This document shows, piece by piece, positions 9,451 to 20,409 of a stretch of DNA of 64,000 nt (its first letter is position 1; every line of letters begins with the position of its first letter). Location: assembly GCA_030789695.1 (NCBI GenBank), contig CM061141.1:325485938-325549937 (forward strand). The letters are read 5' to 3'. A program made the translations under genes and the position numbers. The notes under the pieces are model-generated. The model was not told where the DNA came from, did no database searches, and was given only the letters and a program-made list of their open reading frames with translations. Source of the stretch: Scilla litardierei. Lineage: Eukaryota > Streptophyta > Magnoliopsida > Asparagales > Asparagaceae.

Positions 9451-10456
9451 TCGTTGTTCCGAGGACTCTCCATTTACGCTTTGGATGATATATCTCTGCG
9501 AGAGTATTTTGGGTTAGGATAAGGTATGAGGGTTATTATGTTTTGATGTATTTTGGATGACGTCGCTGCTGTTGTATTTATTTTGATGAGAATGATGATG
9601 ATGATGATGTATTTCCTTTTGATGGGTATACTGTATCGATGATGTTGATGTAATTCTTTTTAATGATATGTAGCGCTTGATATGATGTATCTCATATATT
9701 CGATGTGATATCTTTTTGGATATACTCATGTTGTCTATATATATATATATATATGTTCATCATCGTTCACTTTGTCTTTTATTCATCGTGCAAATTTTAA
9801 TATTCGTTGAATATAGTTGATGGATGATTTCGTCGCTCGACGCATGAAAACTTGGTTAAATAGATTTAAATTCTATAATTGTATAGAATTGTTTTCCATG
9901 CTCAAGTTTAACCAAGAATATTGAATATTGAAGAGTATGTTTCTTTATTCAAGAAATGAATAAACATTTGGTATTTTTGATGATTTTGATTATCGTTGAT
10001 TTTTATTGATAATGGAAAATTTGACACACCTTGTTTTGATTTCCACATTTTTCCCTTGGTGTCAAGTTGGTCCATTGTCTTTGTCTACGACTCCCGATGT
10101 TGGATTTTACATTTCCTAATTGTTGTCGTTGTATGCCCCCCATTTTTGGGATAATGCCAAAGGGGGAGAGATAATGATAATAAATAGCGCAAATGAAAAA
10201 TTTAACTCAATTTCCAAGAATCTAGTTTGATATGTTAGATTCAGGGGGAGTTAAGATACATATAAGGATTTTCAAAATCCGATATTTCAAAAATCAATTC
10301 ACTTTATTTATCTTACTCGTCTGCTTGATGCAATTTATTTTATATTCATTTTGGAATTAACGTGTCATCAATGCAGGGGGAGTAAGTATTTTACATTTGA
10401 ATTATTATCTTTGATTATTATTTATGTTGGTTTGTCATCACCAAAAAGGGGGAGAA
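9451..10456 (+). other. 3' non-coding region of S1 with simple repeats
   Basis: No gene. The region holds a GAT-rich run (about 9584-9612), a TA run (about 9736-9755) and AT-rich sequence, and ends in the polypurine tract zone. Confidence 0.7.
10158..10456 (+). promoter_or_regulatory. Multiple polypurine tracts before the S1 3' LTR
   Basis: Four AGGGGGAG-type tracts lie at about 10160-10170, 10242-10250, 10374-10384 and 10443-10456; the last abuts the LTR and is the likely plus-strand primer. Repeated polypurine tracts upstream of the 3' LTR are a described Sirevirus hallmark. S2 keeps all four. Confidence 0.8.
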
Positions 10457-12197
10457 TGTTGAATATTGGACTCCCCGGATTTGGTTTTGGATGATGAGCA
10501 AACATAAATAATTCATGAACTAACAATTTGTGAGCGCAGTATTGGAGATCGTCGCCAATTTCACGAAAATATTCAAAGCGACATCTCAACACTTACTAAA
10601 GCTCGTATTCAAGCCTAAAGCTTCGTTGAAGCTCTTGCAACGCTATGGAAACTATGAAGATTCATTCGAAGCTCTCGAAGACCGTTTATTAAGGTTTTAT
10701 TTATTGTCTTCTAGTTTCGATTGATAGAATGTTAAGCCTTGAGTATATCTTACGTTTCTATCTTCATTTCGCTCATTACGTAGCTCTAGGATCCTTGCAC
10801 AAGTTCATTCTAACTTCCTCGAAGCATCGCGCTTCGATTCGGACTTTGTTGTGCATGTTAGTTGGTACAAGAACAAGTACTGACCGACTAGATGGTGATC
10901 TAGTCGGTCGGCAACTGATCTTGGACCGACTAGTTTGATTCCTTAACTTCTTGTTCAGTACTGTTTACGGTTAGTCGGTCTACGTTGACTCACCGACCGA
11001 CTAGTTTGTGAACTAGTCGGTCAGTGATGCTTCTTGGACCGACTAGTTGAGCTTTACTGTACATACCAATTTTCTCCTAAGCTACTGTTCATCGTTTAGT
11101 CGGTCTAAGAACGTTTGGTGACCGACTAGTTGACAATCTAGTCGGTCAACTTTTGTTCTTGGACCGACTAAGTCACTTTGCATTCAGACTAAGTTATTTT
11201 GCCTCTTAGTCGGTCTACGTTCATTGGCTGACCGACTAGTTGTGAAACTAGTCGGTCAGACAGTCTTCTTGGACCGACTAGATTTCTAGGTCTGAAATTC
11301 TATCTCTTCTCAGATCTACTCTTAGTCGGTCCACGTTGTTTGGCTGACCGACTAGTTGATGAACTAGTCGGTCAGTGATTGTTCTTTGACCGACTAATTC
11401 TCCCAGATTTCTTTCCGTTGGAGATTGACCTAACTTGTTTTTATGGGACCCTATAAATACGAACCTAGGTCATTTCTATCTGAAATAGAGCTGCCATTAA
11501 GAGATTCATTGAGATCAAAAGAGATAGCTATTCTCCCTCAAATCTAAAGCTCTCTTCCTCACAAGAAACCCATTCTCTCTCATTTCTAGATCTAGAGAGA
11601 AGCTTGTTCTTGGTGAGCTCTTCAAGCTATTGCTTGATCCAAGTCTCCAACTCTTCCCTAGGCACCCATTGCTGCTCATTTCCTTGGTGCTAGGGCTTGG
11701 TGACTTCATCTTCCTCAAATCCTTCATTCCACCTATTGGGTAAGAAAAACTCAAGGTATAGGATTTTGTGGTAAGAGTATTTATTTCATTTAAACTCTTT
11801 ATATTGCTTATTGGCTCTCTCGGTTGTGAGAGAAGTTTGTGATCCCGGGTTGTGGGATTCACTTTGCCATTGCATGTATGATTTGATCTTGTGAAGGTTT
11901 TTCACAAGATATTCATAGTGGAAATCTTGAGTTAGGGTTTCTAACTCAAGTATCCGGAGGGGATCCGGGTGGTTGGGACGTAGGATCACCGGGAACAAGT
12001 CGGGGAGACTTGGGTGGATCCGAACCCATTAACTTCGTTTGTTAGCATTGTTAATTTCATTGTTGTCATTCAATTTAAGCTTCCGCAAATTGATTTGGTA
12101 GTTGTGTGCAATTTAATTTGGAATTATACGCCTTATTATTTTAAAGTACTATTCACCCCCCCTCTAGTACTTGTGCAGTAGCTGGTAGGGCATTACA
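10457..12197 (+). repeat. 3' LTR of Sirevirus S1 (complete, 1741 bp)
   Basis: It starts TGTTGAATATTGG right after the polypurine tract and ends in CATTACA. It is almost identical to 1-1410 over the shared part. The palindrome array is at about 10881-11396 and the TATA box at 11452-11459. The next bases (tccta) would be the right target duplication, whose partner lies outside the window. Confidence 0.95.
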
Positions 12198-12393
12198 TCC
12201 TATCCCACATGTTAGCACATATGATGATTTCTATGCTCCGCATCCACGAGCACATACACACCATGTGAGACACACTCATGCACGTGTTCCTCCACATTCA
12301 TATGCTCATCCTCATTATCATATGAATAATTATCATCATGCACCTTTGCATCATGTTCCTTATGCCTATCCATGACATGCATCACGTAGAAAT
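12198..12393 (+). pseudogene. Older Sirevirus gag fragment
   Basis: About 195 bp match the His-rich tail of the S1 gag (around 3300-3500), including TYDDFYA and HHVPYAYP, but diverged and with a TGA stop replacing a Gln codon near 12374. S1 is inserted directly beside it, so S1 landed in, or next to, a decayed member of its own family. Confidence 0.8.
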
Positions 12394-12920
12394 CAACACA
12401 AAGAGGCTGAGTGTGTTAATACAAAGAGGGGGGTTTATATAGGTATTAGAATGGCTAAAGTGTAATTAGTGGGGGTAGATGAAGGGGGTAGATGAGGGGG
12501 TAGATGGGGGTTAGATGGGAGGGTTAGATCTGAATGATTTCAGATTTAACCACATAGGGGTGGGTGGATGGGATTTGATTAGGGTTAATTAGGTCATTAG
12601 CGATTGTAATTAGCAAAGCGGAGGAATACAAACTCGGTTTTGCAAACGACTCCGAAAAATTACGAAAACGTACCCACGGGATCGTATCGTCACGAGGATT
12701 GCGAGTACGAAGTCTGTTTTGGGATTTGAGCTACACAGATACTAGTTTTAGGCCAAAACGTTTAGAAAACGGGTTTGCGTGTTCTAGGTTGAAACGATAT
12801 AAGAAAATTACGAAATTAATATGGGGAGCTCTAAATGATTATAGGATGTCACTGTAGAAGTTTGAAAACGTTTTGAAAATGTTTGAATATAAAATTAATT
12901 CGTCAAGTCAAAACGGTAAT
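12394..12920 (-). repeat. Tekay/Del-like LTR remnant, part 1 (LTR-A)
   Basis: This is AT-rich non-coding sequence whose reverse complement aligns well with 57150-57670. It includes a TATATAAA-type promoter box (on the minus strand, near 12429-12437). The Tat element at 12921 is inserted into it, and the other part is at 50219-50444. The LTR is cut on the left at the gag fragment. The last five bases (12916-12920, gtaat) are the left target duplication of the Tat element. Confidence 0.7.
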
Positions 12921-14096
12921 TGTTATGACCTAAAGATCGCGAGAGTCAGACCTTTCTCCAGAACTACCAATGCACCTCGTTGGATCGCCCTTTCCAAACG
13001 GGCGGCCGACCCGGCGTTGGGGCGCCTCTTGCCTGAACTTCTGAGACCCGTCGGGCGCTGGTCGAACCAAGGGTCCGACGTGACAGGGGGATGGGCCCCC
13101 GCCTCGACCACCAGCTGGGGGCTTACCCGTTCTCCCTCGGTCTGCCGGGGGTAGTGCGCACAGGCCGTATCCGGATAGGGTAACCTCGGACGTGGACCGA
13201 GGCACACCCATTCTACCTGACGATCCAGGACCCACCCCCAAAATGTGAACGGCCAGGCTGAACACCCCCCGATCAGGCCGGCCTGGCGGCTCCTCTCGGA
13301 CCCAGCCGTGGGGAAACGCTCTGCTAGACCCTTGGCTCATCGGACACGACAAACAACCTAGTATAAGGACGCAACTGACACTTACGCCACCCGACCATCT
13401 GACAAAGCACCCCCTGGCCACTGCGCCCCCTGACACTTAATGCTTTCGGCCCTGACACTCTGACAAAAGCGCCACGGGCCGTTGCACTGTCTAACAAAAG
13501 CATGGCTGACACCCCCGTCACTGACATCCTCGTTCGAAGCTTCCACTGACAGCAGGGCCAGCTCAGCACGCCAAGTCAGCATGCCTGGTCAGCCCTACGT
13601 AACCGCCTCACGTCAGGTATAAATACCCCCTCGCTTCCAACGGCGAGGGGGTTGGAAAATTTACTCTCAATCTTATCATTCACACACGAGAGCAAAGGTC
13701 GTCCATATCTTTGTTATCCCACTCATAACTCGTCACGTATGGTCGACTCACCCTCAGTCCGACCTGCATGCCTAGCCCCCGCTTTAAGTCCCATTACCGA
13801 CTTAGGTATCGGAGAGGCTAAGGGTTGGACCCCAACCTGGCCTTTCTGATGAGTTGTTCCTTGCATAGGATAGCTCGTCCCCCAGCTCGTGCTCGCCTTC
13901 AGCTCCAGCAGTCCGATCCCCCACAAACGCATCCTGTCGGATTCGACACAGTGGTCTGCTTCAACAGCAAGTTTAGCATCCACTCCCAGTTAATCACCTG
14001 TCAAATAGCATTCCCTGATCCCATCATCAGCTTAACCACCGTGCCCTTGGTTCCCATTAATATAAATTCATTGTACGTGGGTTCTACCCCGCAAAA
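12921..14096 (+). repeat. 5' LTR of the Tat-type element
   Basis: About 1.18 kb, GC-rich. It starts TGTTATGACC and ends two bases before a Tat-type primer site. A TATAAATA box lies at 13618-13625, followed by a small GC hairpin (13630-13650). The last 134 bp recur at 50085-50218. The ORFs that read through this LTR on both strands are not genes. Confidence 0.85.
13618..13625 (+). promoter_or_regulatory. TATA box of the Tat LTR
   Basis: TATAAATA is followed by a C-rich start region and a short hairpin around CGAGG. It is the likely promoter of the Tat genomic RNA. Confidence 0.65.
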
Positions 14097-14098
14097 AT

Positions 14099-14115
14099 TG
14101 GCGTCGTCTGTGGGA
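14099..14115 (+). promoter_or_regulatory. Primer binding site of the Tat-type element
   Basis: TGGCGTCGTCTGTGGGA follows the LTR end by two bases. This sequence type is characteristic of Tat-lineage gypsy elements. It is one of the clearest lineage marks here, because the RT domain is missing. Confidence 0.85.
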
Positions 14116-14131
14116 ACGAAGGGTCACACCC

Positions 14132-15046
14132 ATGTCAGACCCCATACCAGTCAACCGAAACCCTGACCACGTCAAGGATCCCATGGATCAAGAACCACAC
14201 GTTAAACCTATGACTCCGACGACTGACCCACCCCCGGGGGTAGAGGTCGAGACGGTCCAGGCTTCGGCCTACTCGGTGCAACAGAGCTTTGTGGCCTTCA
14301 CTAAGGTGATGGCGGGCCTCGCGACGACCGGGACAGAAGCACCTCCCGGCCCCTCCGAACATCTGAACATGCGGCAGAATCTCCACCCTCAGTTTGACGA
14401 AGAGGGGAGAGATCTGGGGCTCGCCGAGGAGATCGCGGCCCAACGGAAGCTTTTGGAGGAAGAAATGGAGATCGCGCGGTTGCGGAGGCACCATGAAGAG
14501 GCGACCGTCGCGTAGAGGCACTAGGATAAAGCGGTCGAGGCCGCTCAGCAGGCCCATTTGGATGAGGAGACCGCCCGACGCCAGCTCCGCTTCATTGTCG
14601 CGAAACCGAGAGAGAACGAAGAGGTATCGGCGACGGGCCGACGACACTTGAATGAGCACGGCCAGCCATTCGCCGGATCTCCACCTCGAGGGCGAAGGCT
14701 GTCCCATCGGCAGCCCTCCCTAGACCATCTGGATGAAGAATCCGTTCGTCAACAGCTCCGCTTCCTCACTACCGAGCGCGAAAGGTTCCTGAGGGAGAAT
14801 CGGGAGCGGAGAGAGATCCCGGAGGCAACGGCTGGGGGTAGGTGGTACTGGGATGATCGTAGTTCTCCACCCACCCAGACCCCTATGCGTGGATGGAGTC
14901 CCCCCCGGCGACCGTTCCGCTACTCCCCGGTGCGCGACGACCGTCGACGGCCGAGGCGGGACCGAAGCCAAACCCCGGAGTGGCGAAGGGGGTACGTGCC
15001 GGAGCGCCCCGCCTACCCGGAGGAGGCCACGTTGTTGGCACACTAG
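14132..15046 (+). pseudogene. gag: Tat-type Gag, N-terminal region (broken)
   Basis: It starts at an ATG 17 bp after the primer site. The first frame (14132-14515) encodes about 127 residues and ends at a TAG where the related sequence should continue. Reading resumes in another frame (14558-15046), rich in Arg, Glu and Pro with repeated blocks (DEETARRQLRF and DEESVRQQLRF). The repeated charged blocks before the capsid domain fit Tat-type Gags. At least two lesions make it non-functional. Confidence 0.75.
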
Positions 15047-15060
15047 ATCACATCCGCCCC

Positions 15061-15621
15061 GAGACCTGCAAGGTTCAAGGCTCCCCACCTGGCCACCTAC
15101 AACGGAAAAGGCGACCCCCTCTCGCACGTGCAACAATACCGGGGGCAATGGAGGTGCAAGAGGTGAACGATGCGTTCCTATGTCGGCTTTTCTCACAAAG
15201 CCTGAAGGACACGACATTGGAGTGGTACTACGGCCTTCCCGCAAGATCCATTGGCAGCTTCGGTGAACTATCCCACAAGTTCTGCTAAGAGTTCCGTGGA
15301 GGGCGTACCAAGAAGAAACCCTTGGACTACCTCAGTACGATAGTCCAAGGGGAAGGAGAGTCGACTGGGAAGTACCTGCGCCGATTCCAGGATGAGAGGC
15401 GGGCGGTGGTGGCCTGCGGCAATGAAGTGCTCATGCTAGCCTTCAAGACGGGGCTGCGGACTCGGAGCCTCCACAAATCCCTGCTTCGAGATCTGCCGAC
15501 CGACTACGAGGCGCTAATCGCTATGGCAGAGAGGCATGCACTGGCCGAGGAGACTCTCGGCACGAAGAAACTGTTTCCCCCAGCGAGGCCCCCTCAAGGC
15601 GAGCCTCGATCGCATCCATGA
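15061..15621 (+). pseudogene. gag: Tat-type Gag, retrotransposon_gag domain (broken)
   Basis: This is a clear retrotransposon capsid domain (FLCRLFSQSLKDTTLEWYY, then YLRRFQDERRAVV). It carries a one-base deletion near 15148, an in-frame TAA at 15286-15288 where Glu is expected, and a stop at 15619-15621. The rest matches the family closely, so decay is moderate rather than ancient. Confidence 0.85.
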
Positions 15622-16184
15622 CCAAGGCAAGAAGACAGCATTCTTGGGCGCGACCTGGCGGGGCACCACCCACAAGATCGTCCGGGCCAGGCCCGAGAGT
15701 TTGCCCCGACCCGGGAGACAGCCCGACCCGTCCCGAGGCCGGAAGGACCCCTTCGAGCCCACTACACGCAGCTCAACGCCCCCTGATAGAGGTGTTGGCC
15801 GCGGCGACAAGGGCCAGACTGCTGCCCGAGCCGCCCAGAGAGATGAAGTCGGATCCGGCCCGGCGAGATTTCCAGAAGTACTGTCGGTACCACTAGGACC
15901 ACGGCCATGACACCAATGACTGCTTCACCCTCAAAAGGGAGATCGAGCGATTGATCCAGGCGGGTCACCTAGGGGCTTCGTCGGGGCAGGAGACCGAACC
16001 AAGAAGATGGGAACCACCGGAGGGCACGGAGAGCAGATCCGCCACCGCATGGTGGGCGGGAGGAACCCCTCCCCTCGAAGCTTGTCATGCGCATAAACAC
16101 GATATGTGGCGGACCGTCCTCCAGAGGAGCATCGTCATCAAGCAAGAAGGTGTACGCATGGCAAGTGATGACGGCGGGTCTCGG
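15622..16184 (+). pseudogene. gag: Tat-type Gag C-terminus with CCHC-like region, cut by insertion
   Basis: It encodes a Pro/Arg-rich linker and then a zinc-knuckle-like segment (FQKYCRYH, stop, DHGHDTNDCFTLKREIERL) with a TAG at 15894-15896. The frame runs to 16184, where the gag-only element is inserted. It resumes at 22334, in frame once the insert and one copy of the 5-bp duplication are discounted. Confidence 0.8.
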
Positions 16185-18109
16185 TGGTGGGCCCAAAAAG
16201 GTGCCTCTCTCAAGCGCAAGAGTCCGTACAAGTAATATAATCTGGGAGTCCAGATGTCGAATCCTCAGGAGGAAATCTGTTTCAACCACAATTCAAATCA
16301 AATAGAAATCCGACGAAAAGAAACTAACCACTTTAATAATGATGACGGTGATGGTGATGTGAATGGTGGTGAACAATATGAACAAGGAAAATCGTGTAAG
16401 GAAATATCTATAAAAAGTATGCACATGGTATGGGTTCGTTAGGATCAATGATTCGTATTAATTTGGTTGACAAGTATAACGTAATGAATTCTCCTTTTGG
16501 GAGCAATTCACCGGAAAATACCCAATATAACTCAATGAATTCTCCTTTTGGGAGCAATTCATCGGAAGATGCCCTTTTGGGGGTTAAATCACAATATTCA
16601 ATAAGATCGTCGCTAAACTTATAATAAGATATGAAACTCTCTTTTGGAGAGATCAAAACTACGGTATGAAACTCCCTTTCGAGGAGATCAAAACTCACCA
16701 TTTTGGGGCGATCATCAACTCAATCACTTCTTTTGGAAGATGAAAAAGACGATTTAATAACAAAGATTACAACTTTATCGACGTTTAACGATTTAGCACA
16801 AGGAATACAACCAAACTAACACAAATCACATCCCCTAACTACTCCATACCATGCACAATAGAGATTTAGCTACTCATAATGCAAGAATAAACAACGTTCA
16901 TAGCAAAATACATCAATTTAATAGCCAAATACGATAGAAAAGCGTCAAATACGGGATATAAGTTTAGAATTCATCACCAAATCTCCAAGATATACACCAA
17001 AACTCTCTGGAAATAATAAAAATAGCCTCTGGAATTTTACAGAATTTTTTCTGGCGAAATACGGCTTCTAGAGCCTCCAATACGCTCAAAATACGCCAAA
17101 ATCTGCTTGTATACGCCCCAAAACCCTAGGAATACCTTAAATAGAGAGATTGCGGGTTTAAGTGAGCTTAACGGGTATAAAACCGCACCCAATAGCGACC
17201 CAAACCCGATCCGCTCAATGCTCGCGTCCTCCGCCGTTGGATCTGGGCGGGATCTGATGAGATCCCGCCACGTGGAACCCCAAAATTCACGCCCACCTCC
17301 GCTTCAGCTTGAATCCGTATCGCATGCGTATTCGTCGGTAGCCGTTGGATTCTGGATCAGACGGATACCACGTCGCCACGTCGCCCCATTATCGCTGCAG
17401 CTGATTCAAAATGCGGGGTGGATTGCAGCCGTAGGATCACGATCGGATGGTTACCGCTGCGCCACGTTGCCGCTTAAATGCTGCGCGCTCCGAATTCGAG
17501 CGGGAGTAAATGCGACCGTTCGATTTCGATCGAACGGATCGCTGTTGACCACGTCACCCGCCCTCTTCCGTTGGCGCAGACCGTTGGATTTGCATCGGGC
17601 TGTCGAAAACGCGCCACGTAGCTCTTAATTAGGCCGCTTCGATCTTCGTTTTTGATCTTGATTTCGTCCGTTGGATCAAAATCCAACCGCTCACAATCAG
17701 CCGCGTCGCCCGTATACGCCCCGTCGCTAATCGCCGTTCGATGCGAGCGGGAACCGCTCCGATGCTGCCACGTGGCGGCTTATGATTTGCTGCCGACCGT
17801 ATTTTCGTATTTCCTTGCGTATTTCCCCATTTAATTGGTATTCTGCATTCAAAAATTCACAGTAATTAGCACAGATCTCAGAAAAATACAAATAAATAGT
17901 CGTTGGAATCGTGAGATCGAGACCAAGCTAGGAAAAATATAAAAAGTGCAGAAATACTTCATTAATTGCCGTTTTGTGCTCAAATAGTGTGTTTTCTCTA
18001 ATAAATAAATGTGTAAAAAATACGTATGAATTAGAGAACAATGTAGCATCACATGAGCACAAAATAGGGCTAAATGGGGGTTTAAATATGTAATATTGAA
18101 CCCGAATCA
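16185..18109 (-). repeat. 3' LTR of the gag-only element
   Basis: It matches 20410-22333 at high identity, with scattered substitutions and a 3-bp difference at its outer edge. The outer half is AT-rich. The region 17220-17790 is GC-rich and carries repeated CCGTTGGAT and GCCACGT motifs. ORFs in it are duplicated in both LTRs and are not genes. Confidence 0.9.
17220..17790. repeat. Composite motif array in the gag-only element LTR
   Basis: About seven CCGTTGGAT-like motifs (near 17233, 17342, 17430, 17512, 17580, 17668, 17735) alternate with GCCACGT/ACGTGG boxes (near 17267, 17370, 17461, 17550, 17613, 17766). The ACGTGG core resembles plant G-boxes. The array is repeated at about 21444-22010 in the other LTR. 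Confidence 0.65.
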
Positions 18110-18123
18110 CACCCCCCAACTAG
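18110..18123 (-). promoter_or_regulatory. Polypurine tract of the gag-only element
   Basis: Read on the minus strand this is CTAGTTGGGGGGTG directly next to the 3' LTR. It is the expected plus-strand primer. A second similar tract, preceded by a CATTGAGGACAATG palindrome, is at about 19044-19085. Confidence 0.75.
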
Positions 18124-19316
18124 CGATTTGCTAGTCTCTAGCAAAAAAATCGATTAATTCGGATGATTAATAAAACAATAAGTTCTTTCAAATTGCTCAT
18201 GGCATAGCTCAATAATACGCATTCCAACATGATCTTGACCATCAATATACACATCCATGAACAAAATCAATCACATGATATTTTCTCTAGTTTAGTATGA
18301 ATAAATAACATACACGCATCGTTTTGCACAAGCGAAAGTATAACACGTCGTTTTTCTCTAGTTTTCTTGTTTCTAAGGAATTGGCATCTCAAAAGTAACC
18401 GTTCAAATCATGGGTATTGAGGTTGCTTAGCTTATTCGCCACTTCTTTTCTTTTATTAGTTCTGCGTAACGCGCATCAAGCAGCATTCCCAGAAAAATGT
18501 ATAACTTGGATCGCTCCATCAAATGAGTGAGGTTCCGGTCAATGGCTCCCAAATCAGATGATAATAGGGCATTAGGCCAAGAAGGACCCCTCGGACTGTA
18601 CTACTCGAGCCAACCAAGTTATGTATTAGTGACATACTTCTTCATTTTCTTCATTCATTTTTCATTCATTTTTTTCTTTTCTTTTCTTTTCTTACTTTCT
18701 TTTGTAAGCAACTCAACACCCATTCTTTGAATATAAACATTAGTAACCATGGCCACATTCCTCTTCAACTTGAAGACTATTCCAATAATCGTGTATACTT
18801 AAGCTTTTTCATCACATTAGCATGCATGAAATAAATTCAAACTATTTCGAGATATTAATCATGGAAATTGAAAGTTTTCATGAATAGCATATTAACGGTA
18901 ATTCCATGAAGGAAAAATAATTAACTCATGCCATAAACAAATTTTAGAGCTCAATTAATGCGTAATCATTCGTATTTGAGGCATATGAAGAGTTTTAAAA
19001 TGATGAGATTTGGTGATTTATTCTTCTCAAAAAAATATCCTAAGGTCTCATACACACCCCCAACTAAAGATGGACATTGTCCTCAATGTCGAAAGGGGTA
19101 CGAGTTTATTCAAGCCAGCAACCTAGAAAGCATATAAAAAATCTACACTACTGGAAAGAACACACCGTGATCAAATGGCAGATCCCGAATCTTTGATGGT
19201 GGAGGAAGTTGTTCAATTTGCTCCTTGCGCTCCTCGGCGAGTATTCTTCCTCCAACGACTAAACTGGATCCCAGCAACGTAACTCCCAGCATCTCTATAA
19301 GATGTCCACATGTTTC
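18124..19316. other. Internal non-coding region of the gag-only element
   Basis: About 1.2 kb of AT-rich sequence without a credible ORF. It holds a T/C-rich run (about 18638-18700) and a second polypurine-like tract with a CATTGAGGACAATG palindrome (minus strand, 19044-19085). Such palindrome-plus-tract motifs also occur in Athila-1. Confidence 0.6.
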
Positions 19317-20264
19317 CTACAAGAGATGAGTTACGTCAATCCATTTCAGTTTAAGATTCTTATTCATAAAAATATTCCAAATGTAGTCATCAAAATAGTT
19401 GAAATAAATTAAAGCAAGTTGATGACTGCTCCCTGAAAGATATGCACTACTCTCGGTATGATGCTCGATCAATGGGGAGAGGGGTAAATGATTTTGGGAC
19501 AAAACTGGAGGAGGGCATGGTTCTGACTCAATGTCGATAATCTCAAAACCCTTGTCCCTAGCTGTCTCCTCCTCTCGTTCATCCAAGATTGCTAGCTCGT
19601 CCTCTCTTTTGCACACATTTTCTGCCATGTAGATATTTTCATTCGTGTCCTCAACGTGACATGGCTCGCTCGATATACCTGCAATAGAAGATGAACTCGT
19701 ATTAGATTCTTTAAGTTGAATATCAAAATAATTATTTTCTTCTAAGCAAGCGACAATCAAATTAAGATCTTCAATGGATTTCTGAATCTGCCGACTCCGA
19801 GCAACGAAATTCTCCTGGAATTGATGGGATGTAGCCTCCTGTGTCTGAGTAATCGAGTGAACTTCCTCTTTCAAGGATTGCAAAGGTACGTCTACGCTTT
19901 GCTCTTCTTGATCAAGGCACGAAGGCTCCGTTGAATCGCACTCTGAAGTCTCTTCCATGGTTTCTTCATTTTCTTGCAGAGACTCCATGTATTCCCACGC
20001 CTCTGTCGGCGTCATGACACCCAAGAATTCCTGCAGCTGGGGTTGTAGTCCATCTAGGAAGAACTCCATAAGCTCATTCTTTGTGTACCCATGCTGCGGA
20101 TAGCTCGATATTAGGTCTGTGAACCTCCTCCAGGCCTGAAAGAAAGTTTCACAGTCAGTTTGATTAAAATTAACAATTTTGAGCTTCTCCATCCTATGTT
20201 TGTGTGTATTAGCGTACCTTGCATCATACAGATTGTTTGTGCAATAGAAGTTCATATATTCCAT
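19317..20264 (-). CDS. gag: Gag-like protein of the non-autonomous element
   Basis: 315 residues from an ATG about 120 bp after the primer site. Residues about 35-90 match the gypsy/Athila capsid core pattern (ETFFQAWRRFTDLISSYPQHG, then a hydrophobic stretch ending DGL, then TPTEAWEYMESLQEN). The rest is acidic, Glu/Ser-rich and partly coiled-coil, and shows no zinc knuckle, protease or RT. It is uninterrupted, although the element is old enough for its LTRs to have diverged. A Gag alone could let the element package its own RNA while borrowing enzymes from an autonomous relative. Confidence 0.8.
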   Translation of the reverse strand: MEYMNFYCTNNLYDARYANTHKHRMEKLKIVNFNQTDCETFFQAWRRFTDLISSYPQHGYTKNELMEFFLDGLQPQLQEFLGVMTPTEAWEYMESLQENEETMEETSECDSTEPSCLDQEEQSVDVPLQSLKEEVHSITQTQEATSHQFQENFVARSRQIQKSIEDLNLIVACLEENNYFDIQLKESNTSSSSIAGISSEPCHVEDTNENIYMAENVCKREDELAILDEREEETARDKGFEIIDIESEPCPPPVLSQNHLPLSPLIEHHTESSAYLSGSSHQLALIYFNYFDDYIWNIFMNKNLKLKWIDVTHLL

Positions 20265-20380
20265 TTTTTTTAAAAAGAAAAGTTTATGTACAAAAAATTA
20301 AACAAAAATTTATATACAGTAAAATGGAAAGATCTCACTGAAGCTCCTCTAAATGAAATAAACCGTAGTCACAAACCATT

Positions 20381-20400
20381 CCTCCCTGGCAACGGCGCCA
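20381..20400 (-). promoter_or_regulatory. Primer binding site of the gag-only element (tRNA-Asp type)
   Basis: On the minus strand it reads TGGCGCCGTTGCCAGGG, close to the complement of the plant tRNA-Asp 3' end, as in Athila elements. It lies 9 bp inside the 5' LTR. Confidence 0.85.
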
Positions 20401-20409
20401 AAAACTTGG

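Noticed and set aside
12923..14707. Long GC-rich ORFs on the minus strand of the Tat LTR and gag
   Set aside because: Shadow frames of GC-rich sequence; the plus strand carries the LTR, primer site and recognisable Gag.
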